From positions 1-9,900 of the forward strand of contig JAZOOX010000035.1 in NCBI GenBank assembly GCA_045655245.1: DNA of 9,900 nucleotides, given 5' to 3'. Positions 1 through 8,755 of this stretch are shown here, piece by piece. This stretch comes from RGIG8785 sp045655245. GTDB lineage: Bacteria > Bacillota > Clostridia > RGIG8785. The position numbers were made by a program, and so were the translations under genes. Within the stretch, counting starts at the first letter, position 1, and every line of letters begins with the position of its first letter. The notes below the pieces were generated by a model. It was not told the DNA's origin, made no database searches, and was given only the letters and a program-made list of their open reading frames with translations.

Positions 1-1468
1 AGATGATGTCATAGCCCGTAACCAGTACGCTGGTGGGGTAAAAACGCTGTAAGTCGGCGGTGTTATCGGGCCAGCCCAAGGTGGAGAAGGGCCAGAGCGC
101 CGAGGAGAACCAGGTGTCTAAAACGTCCTCTTCCTGGCGGAGCTTGGCACCGCACTTGGGGCAGGTGTCCAGATCGGTTTTGGAAACAAAGGTCTCGCCG
201 CAAGCATCGCAGTAGAAGGCGGGAATGCGGTGACCCCACCACAACTGACGGGAAATACACCAGTCATGGACGTTTTCCATCCAGTTCATATAGGTCTTGG
301 AGAAGCGGTCGGGCAGGAACTCGATGGTGCCGTCCTTGACCACTTCGATGGCGCGCTTTGCCAAAGGCTCCATCTTGACGAACCACTGCTTGGAGGTGAT
401 GGGCTCGACGGTGGTGCCGCAACGGTAGCAATGCCCTACATTGTGGGCGTGTTCTTCGATCTTGACCAGGTATCCCTGCGCTTCCAGATCGGCAACGATG
501 GCACGGCGCGCTTCGTAGCGGTCCATGCCGCAGTACTTGCCGCCCCGCTCGTTGACGGTGGCATCGTCGTTTAAGACACGGATCTGTTCCAGGTTGTGGC
601 GCAGACCTACTTCAAAGTCGTTGGGGTCGTGGGCAGGGGTAATCTTAACGCAACCGGTCCCAAAGTTCTTGTCGGCATGCTCGTCGGCAATCAGGGGGAT
701 TTCCCGGTCGCAAAGAGGCAGTTTCAGCATCTTGCCGATCTTGCCGAAATAACGCTCGTCATCGGGAGCAACGGCAACGGCGGTATCGCCCAACAGGGTT
801 TCGGGGCGGGTGGTGGCGATGATCACTTCCCCGTCACCGTCGGCAAAGGGGTAGCGGATGTGCCAGAAATGTCCGTTTTCCTCGGCATACTCAACCTCGG
901 CATCCGAGAGGGCGGTGGTACAGGAGGGACACCAGTTGATGATGCGGTTGCCCTGATAAATCAAGCCCTTTTCGTAGAGGTTGACAAACACCTCGCGGAC
1001 GGCTTTCGAACAGCCTTCGTCCATGGTAAACCGTTCCCGGGACCAGTCGCAGGAACTCCCCAGCTTCTTCAGCTGGTTGATGATGCGGCCGCCGTAGAGG
1101 TTTTTCCATTCCCAAACCCGCTCCAAGAACTTCTCGCGGCCCAAGTCATAACGGGTGAGTCCTTCTTCTTTGCGGAGGGTTTCTTCTACCTTAATCTGGG
1201 TAGCAATGCCTGCGTGGTCGGTGCCGGGCACCCACAGTGCGGCATAGCCCTGCATCCGTTTTTGGCGGATGATGATGTCCTGCAGGGTCTCGTCCAGTGC
1301 ATGGCCCATATGCAGCTGACCCGTTACGTTGGGCGGGGGGATAACGATGGTGAAGGGGGGCTTTTCGGGGTCCTCCGAGGGCTTGAAATACCCTGCGTCC
1401 ACCCAGCCCTGGTACAGCCGTTCCTCGGCTTCCGAGGGGTCATAGTTTTTCGGTAATTCTGTCATCAT
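1..1468 (-). CDS. valS: Valyl-tRNA synthetase, N-terminal 489 residues (runs off left edge)
   Basis: Charges tRNA-Val with valine in the cytoplasm (class I aminoacyl-tRNA synthetase). Only the first 489 codons are in the window, against about 880 in the family; the KMSKS loop and the anticodon-binding and coiled-coil parts lie beyond base 1. Visible: the HIGH signature as HMGH (residues 53-56) after the IPPPNVTGQL block, the CP1 editing region in the middle, a four-cysteine zinc knuckle (Cys420, 423, 436, 439), then the ValRS-typical DTWFSSALWPFS (451-462). The start is the first of two adjacent ATGs, nine bases after GGAGG (1478-1482). The second ATG would give a product one residue shorter. 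The start overlaps the stop of the upstream small membrane gene, so translation is probably coupled. Expression should follow tRNA-Val charging through the T-box at 1671-1893. Identity is clear from sequence. Confidence 0.97.
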   Translation of the reverse strand, partial: MMTELPKNYDPSEAEERLYQGWVDAGYFKPSEDPEKPPFTIVIPPPNVTGQLHMGHALDETLQDIIIRQKRMQGYAALWVPGTDHAGIATQIKVEETLRKEEGLTRYDLGREKFLERVWEWKNLYGGRIINQLKKLGSSCDWSRERFTMDEGCSKAVREVFVNLYEKGLIYQGNRIINWCPSCTTALSDAEVEYAEENGHFWHIRYPFADGDGEVIIATTRPETLLGDTAVAVAPDDERYFGKIGKMLKLPLCDREIPLIADEHADKNFGTGCVKITPAHDPNDFEVGLRHNLEQIRVLNDDATVNERGGKYCGMDRYEARRAIVADLEAQGYLVKIEEHAHNVGHCYRCGTTVEPITSKQWFVKMEPLAKRAIEVVKDGTIEFLPDRFSKTYMNWMENVHDWCISRQLWWGHRIPAFYCDACGETFVSKTDLDTCPKCGAKLRQEEDVLDTWFSSALWPFSTLGWPDNTADLQRFYPTSVLVTGYDII

Positions 1469-1659
1469 AATCTGATTCCTCCAATCACAAACAATAACAC
1501 TACGCCGACGACGGTAATCCCAAGCCCCAAGAGTTTGATCCGGGCAATGGATTCGTCGTTCGGTTCTTTTTTCAACACTTTTTTGCAAAGCAGTTTGGCC
1601 ATATAGCACACCAATGCGCCAATCGCCACCACCGCCAGGCTGATGATTTTTCCCAACAT
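1465..1659 (-). CDS. Small two-helix membrane protein, 64 aa, between T-box and valS
   Basis: Not recognised as a named family. The predicted 64-aa protein has a hydrophobic helix at about residues 4-24, a short basic loop (KKVLKKEPNDE) and a second hydrophobic helix at about 43-62, so it should sit in the membrane. The ATG follows GGAGG (1664-1668) after only four bases; the next codon, TTG at 1656, would be spaced more conventionally. The same frame is open further upstream to 1782, but that part lies inside the T-box RNA and is unlikely to be translated. Its TGA overlaps the first ATG of valS in a stop/start overlap, and it is the first gene after the T-box terminator, so it should be induced by valine starvation together with valS. 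Function is unknown. Confidence 0.7.
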   Translation of the reverse strand: MLGKIISLAVVAIGALVCYMAKLLCKKVLKKEPNDESIARIKLLGLGITVVGVVLLFVIGGIRL

Positions 1660-1670
1660 AAAACCTCCAT

Positions 1671-1699
1671 AAAAAAACTCCGCCCTGAAAAGGACGGAG
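1671..1699 (-). terminator. T-box regulated intrinsic terminator
   Basis: On the minus strand CTCCGTCC pairs with GGGCGGAG (8 bp, one G-U) around a TTTTCA loop and is followed by seven T. It lies directly downstream of the T-box sequence. Its 5' arm would be captured by the T-box antiterminator when uncharged tRNA-Val is bound. Confidence 0.9.
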
Positions 1700-1893
1700 A
1701 AATCCGCGGTACCACCTTCATTCCCGCAACGCGGGCACTCGAACGCCTTAACGCGGCAAACGTCAGGAACTACTGCCTTCATCCCTGCGGCTCCAAAGCG
1801 ACCTTCTGCATCCCGTTGCGAGGAACCTTTCAGCCGGGGGTCCCTTCTCTTGACGGCGGGAGTGCATACTCCTCTTTATCACAGCCTTTTAAC
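1671..1893 (-). promoter_or_regulatory. T-box riboswitch leader, tRNA-Val type
   Basis: A 5' leader that senses uncharged tRNA and controls termination ahead of the small membrane gene and valS. Read on the minus strand, it has a Stem I closed by GGCT (1886-1883) and AGCC (1792-1789), the usual AGAG and GCTGAAAG elements inside it, a candidate specifier GTC (1802-1800, a valine codon) in GAAGGTCGC, and the conserved T-box GGTGGTACCGCG ending the sequence AATGAAGGTGGTACCGCG (about 1721-1704). A terminator hairpin follows at 1699-1671. The specifier agrees with the downstream gene being valS. Transcription start is inferred from the promoter at 1901-1929. This leader plus the two divergent promoters fill the gene-free stretch 1660-2035. 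Confidence 0.93.
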
Positions 1894-1900
1894 ATTTAAT

Positions 1901-1929
1901 AGTATAAACACAAATTCGGGCGTTGTCAA
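1901..1929 (-). promoter_or_regulatory. Sigma-A promoter for T-box / small ORF / valS
   Basis: On the minus strand: TTGACA (1929-1924), a 17-base spacer, then TATACT (1906-1901). The predicted start near 1894 lies just before Stem I of the T-box. It is divergent from the secD promoter, whose -35 begins 30 bases away. Confidence 0.88.
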
Positions 1930-1958
1930 GGACTTGCCGCAAAAAATTAAATTTATGG

Positions 1959-1987
1959 TTGACTAATGGTAAAAGTTTAGGTATAAT
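1959..1987 (+). promoter_or_regulatory. Sigma-A promoter for secD-secF
   Basis: TTGACT (1959-1964), a 17-base spacer, then a perfect TATAAT (1982-1987). The predicted start near 1994 gives a leader of about 42 bases before the secD ATG at 2036. It also argues against the upstream TTG at 1988 being the start. Confidence 0.88.
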
Positions 1988-2035
1988 TTGTGTATCTGCT
2001 TAATGCACATACTTACTGGAAGAGAGGTATCAGTT

Positions 2036-3316
2036 ATGACATCAAAAAGTATCGCAAAACTGTTGATTGCCGTGCTCCTCATTGCTGCCGTCCTGTATGT
2101 GGCCGTTTTTGGCCTGTCGGTGGGCGGTAATGTTTGGTTGCCTGCAACGTTCGACGAAGAGTATGGCGTACGGAAGGGCCTTGACCTGACCGGCGGTTCC
2201 GTCCTCGTGTTCGAAGCGGATGGGGATGCTGAAATCACCACCGCAACCATGGACCAGACCGTTGCCATCCTGCAAGGCCGTGCCGACCGTTTGGGTCTGG
2301 CAGAGGCTGTTATTTCTCCCCAGGGTACCAACCGTATCCGTGTCGAGATTCCTGCCGTTTCCGACCCGTCCGAAGCACGGGATATGCTGGGCGCACTGGC
2401 GCAGTTGTCCTTCCGCAAGCCCGACGGTACCACCGTCCTGACCGGCGATGACATCAAAAAAGCCAGTGCTGAGTACAGCGCCACCGATGAATCGGGGATT
2501 GCCCGCTGGCACGTTGCGCTGTCTCTGACCGATGCAGGCAGTAAGAAGTTCTACGAAGCCACCGCTTCGGTTGTTGCCGCCGCAGAAGACCAGCGCTACA
2601 TCGCCATCTACCTGGACGAAAACCTGATCTCTGCCCCCGGCGTTAACGAAGCCATCAACACCACCGAGTGTGTGATCACCCTGGGCGGTGAGGACACCGA
2701 TCCCCAGGCTTACGCCGAGTATTTGGCAACCACCATCAACGATGGTAAACTGCCCTTTAAATTAAACGCCATCGAAATGCGCACCATCGGTGCAACCCTG
2801 GGTGAAGGCGCACTGTCCAGCAGTCTGATGGCTGCCCTGATCGGCCTGATCCTGGTCCTGCTCTTTATGCTGGTCGTCTACCGTCTGCCCGGTCTGATGG
2901 CAGACCTTGCGCTGCTGGCATATGTGGGTATCGTTTGCATCATTTTGGCGAAGTTCCGCATCAACCTGTCTCTGCCCGGTATCGCAGGTGTAATCCTGTC
3001 CATCGGTATGGCAGTCGATGCCAACGTCGTTATCTTCGAGCGTATCAAAGAAGAACTGCGGATGGGCAAGTCCACCGGCGCTTCCATTGATGCCGGTTTC
3101 CACCGTGCTCTGACCGCAATCATCGACTCCAACGTTACTACCCTGATCGCCGCCGTTGTTCTGTATGTCGGCGGTACGGGTGCCATCCGCGGCTTTGCCG
3201 TTACCCTGGGCATCGGCGTTCTGGTCAGTATGCTGACCGCAATCTTCGTTACCCGCTTCCTGATTCGTCAGATGATCGGCCTGAAGATTAAGAACCCCAA
3301 GTTGTACGGAATTTAA
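2036..3316 (+). CDS. secD: Protein translocase subunit SecD
   Basis: SecD is the larger auxiliary subunit of the Sec translocase. With SecF it uses the proton gradient to pull exported proteins through SecYEG and release them outside the membrane. The 426-residue product has an N-terminal membrane helix (about 5-28), a large extracytoplasmic domain starting at the conserved GLDLTGG (48-54), and five C-terminal helices from about 272 onward. These include the hallmark GIAGVILSIGMAVDANVVIF block (315-334), followed by the ERIKEE segment (335-340), and the later NVTTL and GFAVTLGIG segments. The Asp in VDAN (328) belongs to the proton-relay region of the family. The ATG at 2036 is chosen because GAGAGG ends eight bases before it and an upstream in-frame TTG lies at the promoter. 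secF follows after 13 bases, so the two form an operon as separate genes rather than a fused SecDF. Confidence 0.97.
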   Translation: MTSKSIAKLLIAVLLIAAVLYVAVFGLSVGGNVWLPATFDEEYGVRKGLDLTGGSVLVFEADGDAEITTATMDQTVAILQGRADRLGLAEAVISPQGTNRIRVEIPAVSDPSEARDMLGALAQLSFRKPDGTTVLTGDDIKKASAEYSATDESGIARWHVALSLTDAGSKKFYEATASVVAAAEDQRYIAIYLDENLISAPGVNEAINTTECVITLGGEDTDPQAYAEYLATTINDGKLPFKLNAIEMRTIGATLGEGALSSSLMAALIGLILVLLFMLVVYRLPGLMADLALLAYVGIVCIILAKFRINLSLPGIAGVILSIGMAVDANVVIFERIKEELRMGKSTGASIDAGFHRALTAIIDSNVTTLIAAVVLYVGGTGAIRGFAVTLGIGVLVSMLTAIFVTRFLIRQMIGLKIKNPKLYGI

Positions 3317-3329
3317 GGAGGGATTGACG

Positions 3330-4433
3330 ATGTTTTCGATTACGAAGCTCAGAAAATTTACTTTAGCAGCATCCGCCCTCATCATCGTTGCCGGTCTGAT
3401 TACCGCATTTGTTTGCAACTTAAACTGGGACGTTGACTTTACCGGCGGTACCACCATGAATATCGAGTTGGGCCAAGCCCCCAACACCACCGAGATTGCC
3501 GCATTGGCAAAAGAGGCTACCGGCATTGCCGCTTCTTCGGTTCAGGCATCCGAAGACACTGCCGTAATCATCAAGATGCCTTACCTGACCGTCGAACAGA
3601 AGGAAGACCTGTTCAACGCCGTCAAAGAAAAGTATAACCTGATTGACGAAGAACGGGTTATCGTTCCTGAAGTCGCAGAAGGGGAGACCGCTCCCGAATC
3701 CTATCAGGAGTTTGACTTAAACATCGGCCAAGACTTTACCGAAGCCGAGATCAAGACCCTGGTAGAAGAGAGCATCGGCGCTACCGCTACCGTTACCAAA
3801 GACGGCACCACCGCCAAGGTAAAGCTGGAGACCGCTACCCCCGCCGCTTATCTGTCCGTTGTCAACGAAGCCGTTCGTCAGGCATACAGCCCCCTGATCT
3901 CTCAGGACGACGTTTCGCCTTCCATCGGTAACGAAATGAAGACCACCGCACTCATCACCTCGATCATCGCGGCGCTGCTGATGCTGGTCTATATCACCTT
4001 CCGTTTCGAGATCCTCTTTGCCGTTTCGGCAGTTGCCTGCCTGATCCACGACCTGCTGATCGTTGTTGCGGTTTATGCGTTCTTCCGCATCCCCGTCAAC
4101 ATCAACTTTATCGCGGCAATCCTGACCGTTTTGGGTTACTCCATCAACGCCACCGTTGTCATCTTTGACCGCATCCGTGAAAACGCAAAGACCATGAAGC
4201 GCGAGACCCCCGATGCCATTGCCGACAAGAGCATTTGGCAGACCATGACCCGCTCTATCAATACCACAATCACCACCCTGATCACCATCGTTCTGCTGCT
4301 GATCATGGGCGTTTCGTCCATCAAGCTGTTTGCACTGCCCTTGCTGGTGGGCATGATTGCAGGTACTTACTCCTCGGTCTTCTTGGCAGGCCCCATCTGG
4401 GCTTTCTTAAAGGCAAAGACCTCCAAGGCGTAA
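3330..4433 (+). CDS. secF: Protein translocase subunit SecF with enlarged extracytoplasmic domain
   Basis: Partner of SecD in the Sec translocase. Seen in the 367-residue product: an N-terminal helix (about 9-29), the conserved WDVDFTGGT (33-41), an extracytoplasmic region of about 160 residues, the VSPSIGNEM junction (196-203), then five helices carrying the family block LGYSINATVVIFDRIREN (278-295) and the NTTITTL segment (311-317). The usual length is about 290-330 residues. The extra length is in the extracytoplasmic part, where residues 54-104 and 138-188 resemble each other and may be a duplicated P1 domain. The ATG at 3330 has AAGGAGGG ending seven bases upstream; the in-frame TTG at 3324 is too close to it. 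The gene is followed immediately by a strong terminator. Identity is secure; the duplication is inference. Confidence 0.96.
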   Translation: MFSITKLRKFTLAASALIIVAGLITAFVCNLNWDVDFTGGTTMNIELGQAPNTTEIAALAKEATGIAASSVQASEDTAVIIKMPYLTVEQKEDLFNAVKEKYNLIDEERVIVPEVAEGETAPESYQEFDLNIGQDFTEAEIKTLVEESIGATATVTKDGTTAKVKLETATPAAYLSVVNEAVRQAYSPLISQDDVSPSIGNEMKTTALITSIIAALLMLVYITFRFEILFAVSAVACLIHDLLIVVAVYAFFRIPVNINFIAAILTVLGYSINATVVIFDRIRENAKTMKRETPDAIADKSIWQTMTRSINTTITTLITIVLLLIMGVSSIKLFALPLLVGMIAGTYSSVFLAGPIWAFLKAKTSKA

Positions 4434-4436
4434 ATG

Positions 4437-4474
4437 AATAAAAAGTCCGCAGAGGTTGCTCTGCGGACTTTTTT
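4437..4474. terminator. Bidirectional intrinsic terminator, secF / small minus gene
   Basis: A perfect 11-bp stem AGTCCGCAGAG / CTCTGCGGACT (4444-4454 and 4459-4469) with a GTTG loop. It is flanked by an A-run on the left and a T-run on the right, so it can stop transcripts from both convergent genes. On the plus strand it lies just after secF. On the minus strand it begins at the stop of the 84-aa gene. Confidence 0.93.
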
Positions 4475-4728
4475 CAGTTTTTGGAATGTTTTTCGGAATA
4501 GGACTGCATCAACAGCCCGCCGATGATACTTTCGGCAAAAATCCAAACCCCGCTGTCCAACACTGCGGCGGCTACTGTGCGGGCGTGGGCATCTTCTGCC
4601 CATTCAAACAACAGGGCGGAAAAAAGCACCACAAGGCAGGAAAAGACCGTCCCGCCGCCGATGACCCTTTTGGGTACGCCGTCGATGCCGTCCAGCCGTT
4701 TTCGGATCCGTTTTAATTGACTTGACAT
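4474..4728 (-). CDS. Hypothetical small membrane protein, 84 aa
   Basis: Not recognised. The 84-residue product has a strongly basic N-terminus (residues 5-21, rich in Lys and Arg), a first hydrophobic helix (about 22-41), an acidic-to-basic link (EWAEDAHAR), a second hydrophobic helix (about 52-74, ending ESIIGGLLMQ) and a basic tail. The topology is probably both ends inside the cell. ATG at 4728 is chosen because GGAG lies seven bases upstream. An in-frame ATG at 4788 is rejected because it coincides with the -35 of this gene's own promoter. A near-consensus promoter (4760-4788) and a terminator at its stop indicate a monocistronic, genuinely expressed gene. It converges with secF and diverges from the HD-domain gene, and nothing links it to either functionally. 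Confidence 0.72.
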   Translation of the reverse strand: MSSQLKRIRKRLDGIDGVPKRVIGGGTVFSCLVVLFSALLFEWAEDAHARTVAAAVLDSGVWIFAESIIGGLLMQSYSEKHSKN

Positions 4729-4759
4729 TGCGGTTCTCCTTTCGGATAACCCCTGATTT

Positions 4760-4788
4760 ATTATAATTGATTTTTGCCTTTTGTGCAA
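4760..4788 (-). promoter_or_regulatory. Promoter for the 84-aa membrane protein
   Basis: On the minus strand TTGCAC (4788-4783), a 17-base spacer and a perfect TATAAT (4765-4760). The -10 sits in the palindrome ATTATAAT (4760-4767), which also reads TATAAT on the plus strand (4762-4767) and could serve the divergent HD-domain gene. No good plus-strand -35 is visible at the matching distance. Confidence 0.7.
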
Positions 4789-4817
4789 TGAAAACTTTTT
4801 GGCAAAGGAGCCTGATT

Positions 4818-5411
4818 ATGGACCAACGCACCCGCAAACAACTGGGTTTTTTAACCGAGATTGACAAGTTAAAAACCGTTTTCCGTCAAAACCTTTTGGC
4901 AGACGGTTCCCGTCGGGAAAACGACGCGGAACATTCCTGGTCCCTGGCGGTCATGACCTTTTTACTTGCCGAGTACGCCAAAGAAGAGGTGGACGTCACC
5001 CGTGTGATGAAAATGGTCCTGCTCCATGATCTGGTGGAGATTGATGCAGGGGACACCTTTGCCTATGACACTGTGGGCTATCAGGACAAGGAAGCCCGTG
5101 AGCTGGCGGCGGCAGACCGCATCTTTGCGCTGCTCCCCGACGACCAGGCAACAGAATTTCGTGCTCTTTGGGATGGGTTCGAAGGCATGTCCACCCCCTC
5201 GGCGCTGTATGCCGCCGCACTGGATCGGATGCAACCCCTGATCAACAACTACCTGACCGACGGACACACCTGGAAGCTCCACCATGTAACCCCCCAACAG
5301 ATCTTTGTGCGGATGGACCCCATCCGTCGTGCCACCCCCGCCTTGTGGCCGCTGGTGGAGCTGATCGTTAAGGATTCGCTGGAAAAAGGATTTATCCCGC
5401 CAAACGCTTGA
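4818..5411 (+). CDS. HD-domain phosphohydrolase (YfbR-like, COG1896-type)
   Basis: A 197-residue single-domain HD protein, likely a metal-dependent phosphohydrolase acting on nucleotides or a related phosphate ester. The nearest named relatives are the YfbR-type 5'-deoxynucleotidases, but the substrate cannot be read from sequence. The HD metal-site residues are all present: His39 in NDAEHSW, the His70-Asp71 pair in LLHDLVEIDAGDT, and Asp136 in AALDRMQP. The EIDAGDTFAYD block is typical of this subfamily. ATG at 4818 is chosen because AAAGGAG ends seven bases before it; earlier in-frame codons lie at the promoter. No terminator follows: its TGA overlaps the -35 of the alaS promoter, so some read-through into alaS is possible. 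Upstream it diverges from the 84-aa membrane protein. Confidence 0.88.
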   Translation: MDQRTRKQLGFLTEIDKLKTVFRQNLLADGSRRENDAEHSWSLAVMTFLLAEYAKEEVDVTRVMKMVLLHDLVEIDAGDTFAYDTVGYQDKEARELAAADRIFALLPDDQATEFRALWDGFEGMSTPSALYAAALDRMQPLINNYLTDGHTWKLHHVTPQQIFVRMDPIRRATPALWPLVELIVKDSLEKGFIPPNA

Positions 5412-5436
5412 CAGTCAGGAAGAAAAAGGGTACAAT
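5408..5436 (+). promoter_or_regulatory. Sigma-A promoter for alaS
   Basis: TTGACA (5408-5413), a 17-base spacer and TACAAT (5431-5436). The -35 overlaps the TGA stop of the HD-domain gene (5409-5411). The predicted start near 5443 leaves only about 26 bases of leader, so there is no room for a T-box or other riboswitch from this promoter. Confidence 0.85.
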
Positions 5437-5468
5437 AGATTAGTTAGTTTTTTAAAGGAGTGTTTGCA

Positions 5469-8098
<2,630 letters not shown>

Positions 8099-8099
<1 letters not shown>

Positions 8100-8434
8100 T
8101 GGATTGCATTTTTTGTAAACTCGCCAACGGTGAGATTCCCACCAATATTGTATACGAAAACGAATGGGTCACCGCTTTCGAGGACGTAAACCCCGTGGCA
8201 CCCGTCCACACCTTAATCGTCCCCAAAGCCCACCTGACCAATATTCTGGAGCTGTCCGACCCCGAACTGATGGCAGCGTTGACCGAAGCTGTTGCCAAGG
8301 TCGCTGAAATCAAAGGGGTAAAAGAATCGGGGTTCCGCCTGATCAACAACTGCGGTGCCGATGCGGGTCAGACGGTGATGCATCTGCACATCCATTTGAT
8401 CGGCGGCAAGGCCCTGGGCGAGAAACTGGTTTGA
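8099..8434 (+). CDS. hit: HIT-family (HINT-type) nucleotide hydrolase
   Basis: A 111-residue histidine-triad protein of the HINT branch. These proteins hydrolyse adenosine 5'-phosphoramidates and, as known for HINT1, aminoacyl-adenylates. The catalytic triad motif is HLHIHL (residues 95-100), with His97 and His99 as the phosphate-binding and nucleophile-type residues. Cys3 and Cys6 (CIFC) with His45 match the zinc-binding pattern of many bacterial HINTs. The EDVNPVAPVHTLIVPK block is also diagnostic. The start ATG overlaps the alaS TGA by one base, and GGAGGAG lies within the alaS end (8081-8087), eleven bases upstream, so translation is probably coupled to AlaRS. No terminator is visible after its stop, so its transcript may continue into rpsU. 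Confidence 0.95.
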
Positions 8435-8453
8435 CAACTTTTGAATTTTGGTA

Positions 8454-8482
8454 TTGACAGAACAACCCCTATGGGGTATAAT
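8454..8482 (+). promoter_or_regulatory. rpsU: Consensus sigma-A promoter for rpsU-yqeY
   Basis: Perfect TTGACA (8454-8459), a 17-base spacer and perfect TATAAT (8477-8482): the strongest promoter in the window, as expected for a ribosomal protein. The spacer contains an inverted repeat ACCCC-TAT-GGGGT (8465-8477) that runs up to the first base of the -10. Confidence 0.92.
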
Positions 8483-8488
8483 AGGTGT

Positions 8489-8562
8489 GTTACTAAAAAA
8501 TTGGGGTCTCCTCCGTTTTTTAGAATTGCCGCATAGTGTATATAGCGGAGGGAGGGATAAGA
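8489..8562 (+). promoter_or_regulatory. rpsU 5' leader with candidate Shine-Dalgarno-masking fold
   Basis: A leader of about 74 nt with three possible helices. CTAAAAAA (8493-8500) pairs perfectly with TTTTTTAG (8516-8523), placing CTCCTCC in the loop. CTCCTCCG (8508-8515) can instead pair with the ribosome binding site CGGAGGGAG (8546-8554), with one bulge, which would hide it. CCGCATA (8529-8535) can pair with TATaGCGG (8541-8548), which leaves AGGGAGGG free. The first and third helices can coexist; the second excludes both. This suggests an on/off leader, possibly autoregulated by bS21. It is inference from base pairing only. Confidence 0.45.
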
Positions 8563-8739
8563 ATGTCGGAAGTCCGCGTAAAAGATAATGAGTCTTTGGA
8601 CAGTGCTCTGCGCAGATTCAAGAGACAGTGCGCCAAAGCTGGTGTTTTATCTGAAGTTCGTAAAAGAGAACATTATGAAAAGCCTAGCGTAAAGCGTAAG
8701 AAGAAGTCTGAGGCTGCAAGAAAAAGAAAGTATATGTAA
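8563..8739 (+). CDS. rpsU: 30S ribosomal protein bS21
   Basis: Small-subunit ribosomal protein bS21, 58 residues (the usual size), located near the 16S 3' end where mRNA Shine-Dalgarno pairing takes place. Seen: the conserved N-terminal half with ESLDSALRRFKRQCAKAG and then the very basic C-terminal half (KRKKKSEAARKRKYM). ATG at 8563 follows an unusually long purine tract, GGAGGGAGGG (8547-8556), which can pair extensively with the 16S tail. Codon use differs from the neighbours: five of nine arginines are AGA, a codon nearly absent from alaS, which uses CGT, CGC and CGG. This may reflect selection for a highly expressed short gene or the local A-rich composition. It is followed after 16 bases by yqeY. 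Confidence 0.97.
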   Translation: MSEVRVKDNESLDSALRRFKRQCAKAGVLSEVRKREHYEKPSVKRKKKSEAARKRKYM

Positions 8740-8755
8740 TCGATGAGGTGAGCAA

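Noticed and set aside
596..1456. Long 286-codon plus-strand open frame
   Set aside because: It lies wholly antisense to valS, which has a full set of ValRS motifs; glycine/valine-rich composition without a ribosome binding site is typical of a shadow frame in GC-rich coding DNA.
1660..1782. N-terminal extension of the 64-aa membrane protein with a CPRCGNEG cysteine pair
   Set aside because: The region is the T-box RNA and terminator; the apparent zinc-like cysteines come from the antiterminator-linker sequence, and a better start with GGAGG lies at 1659.
2762..3526. 254-codon minus-strand frame
   Set aside because: It is antisense across the secD-secF junction, Asp/Gln/Gly-rich, with no ribosome binding site; secD and secF are unequivocal.
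4818..5411. HD-domain protein as a signalling (p)ppGpp or anti-phage dNTPase component
   Set aside because: It is a short stand-alone COG1896-like domain with no RelA/SpoT synthetase region, no SAMHD1-type length and no defence-gene neighbours; a generic nucleotide phosphohydrolase is the safer reading.
8431..8436. TTGACA at the end of the HIT gene, and similar TTGACA at the spoIIP stop (minus strand, about 9498-9493)
   Set aside because: No -10 element lies 16-18 bases downstream in either case; they arise from a T-ending last codon followed by TGACA. Only the one at 5408 has a matching -10.
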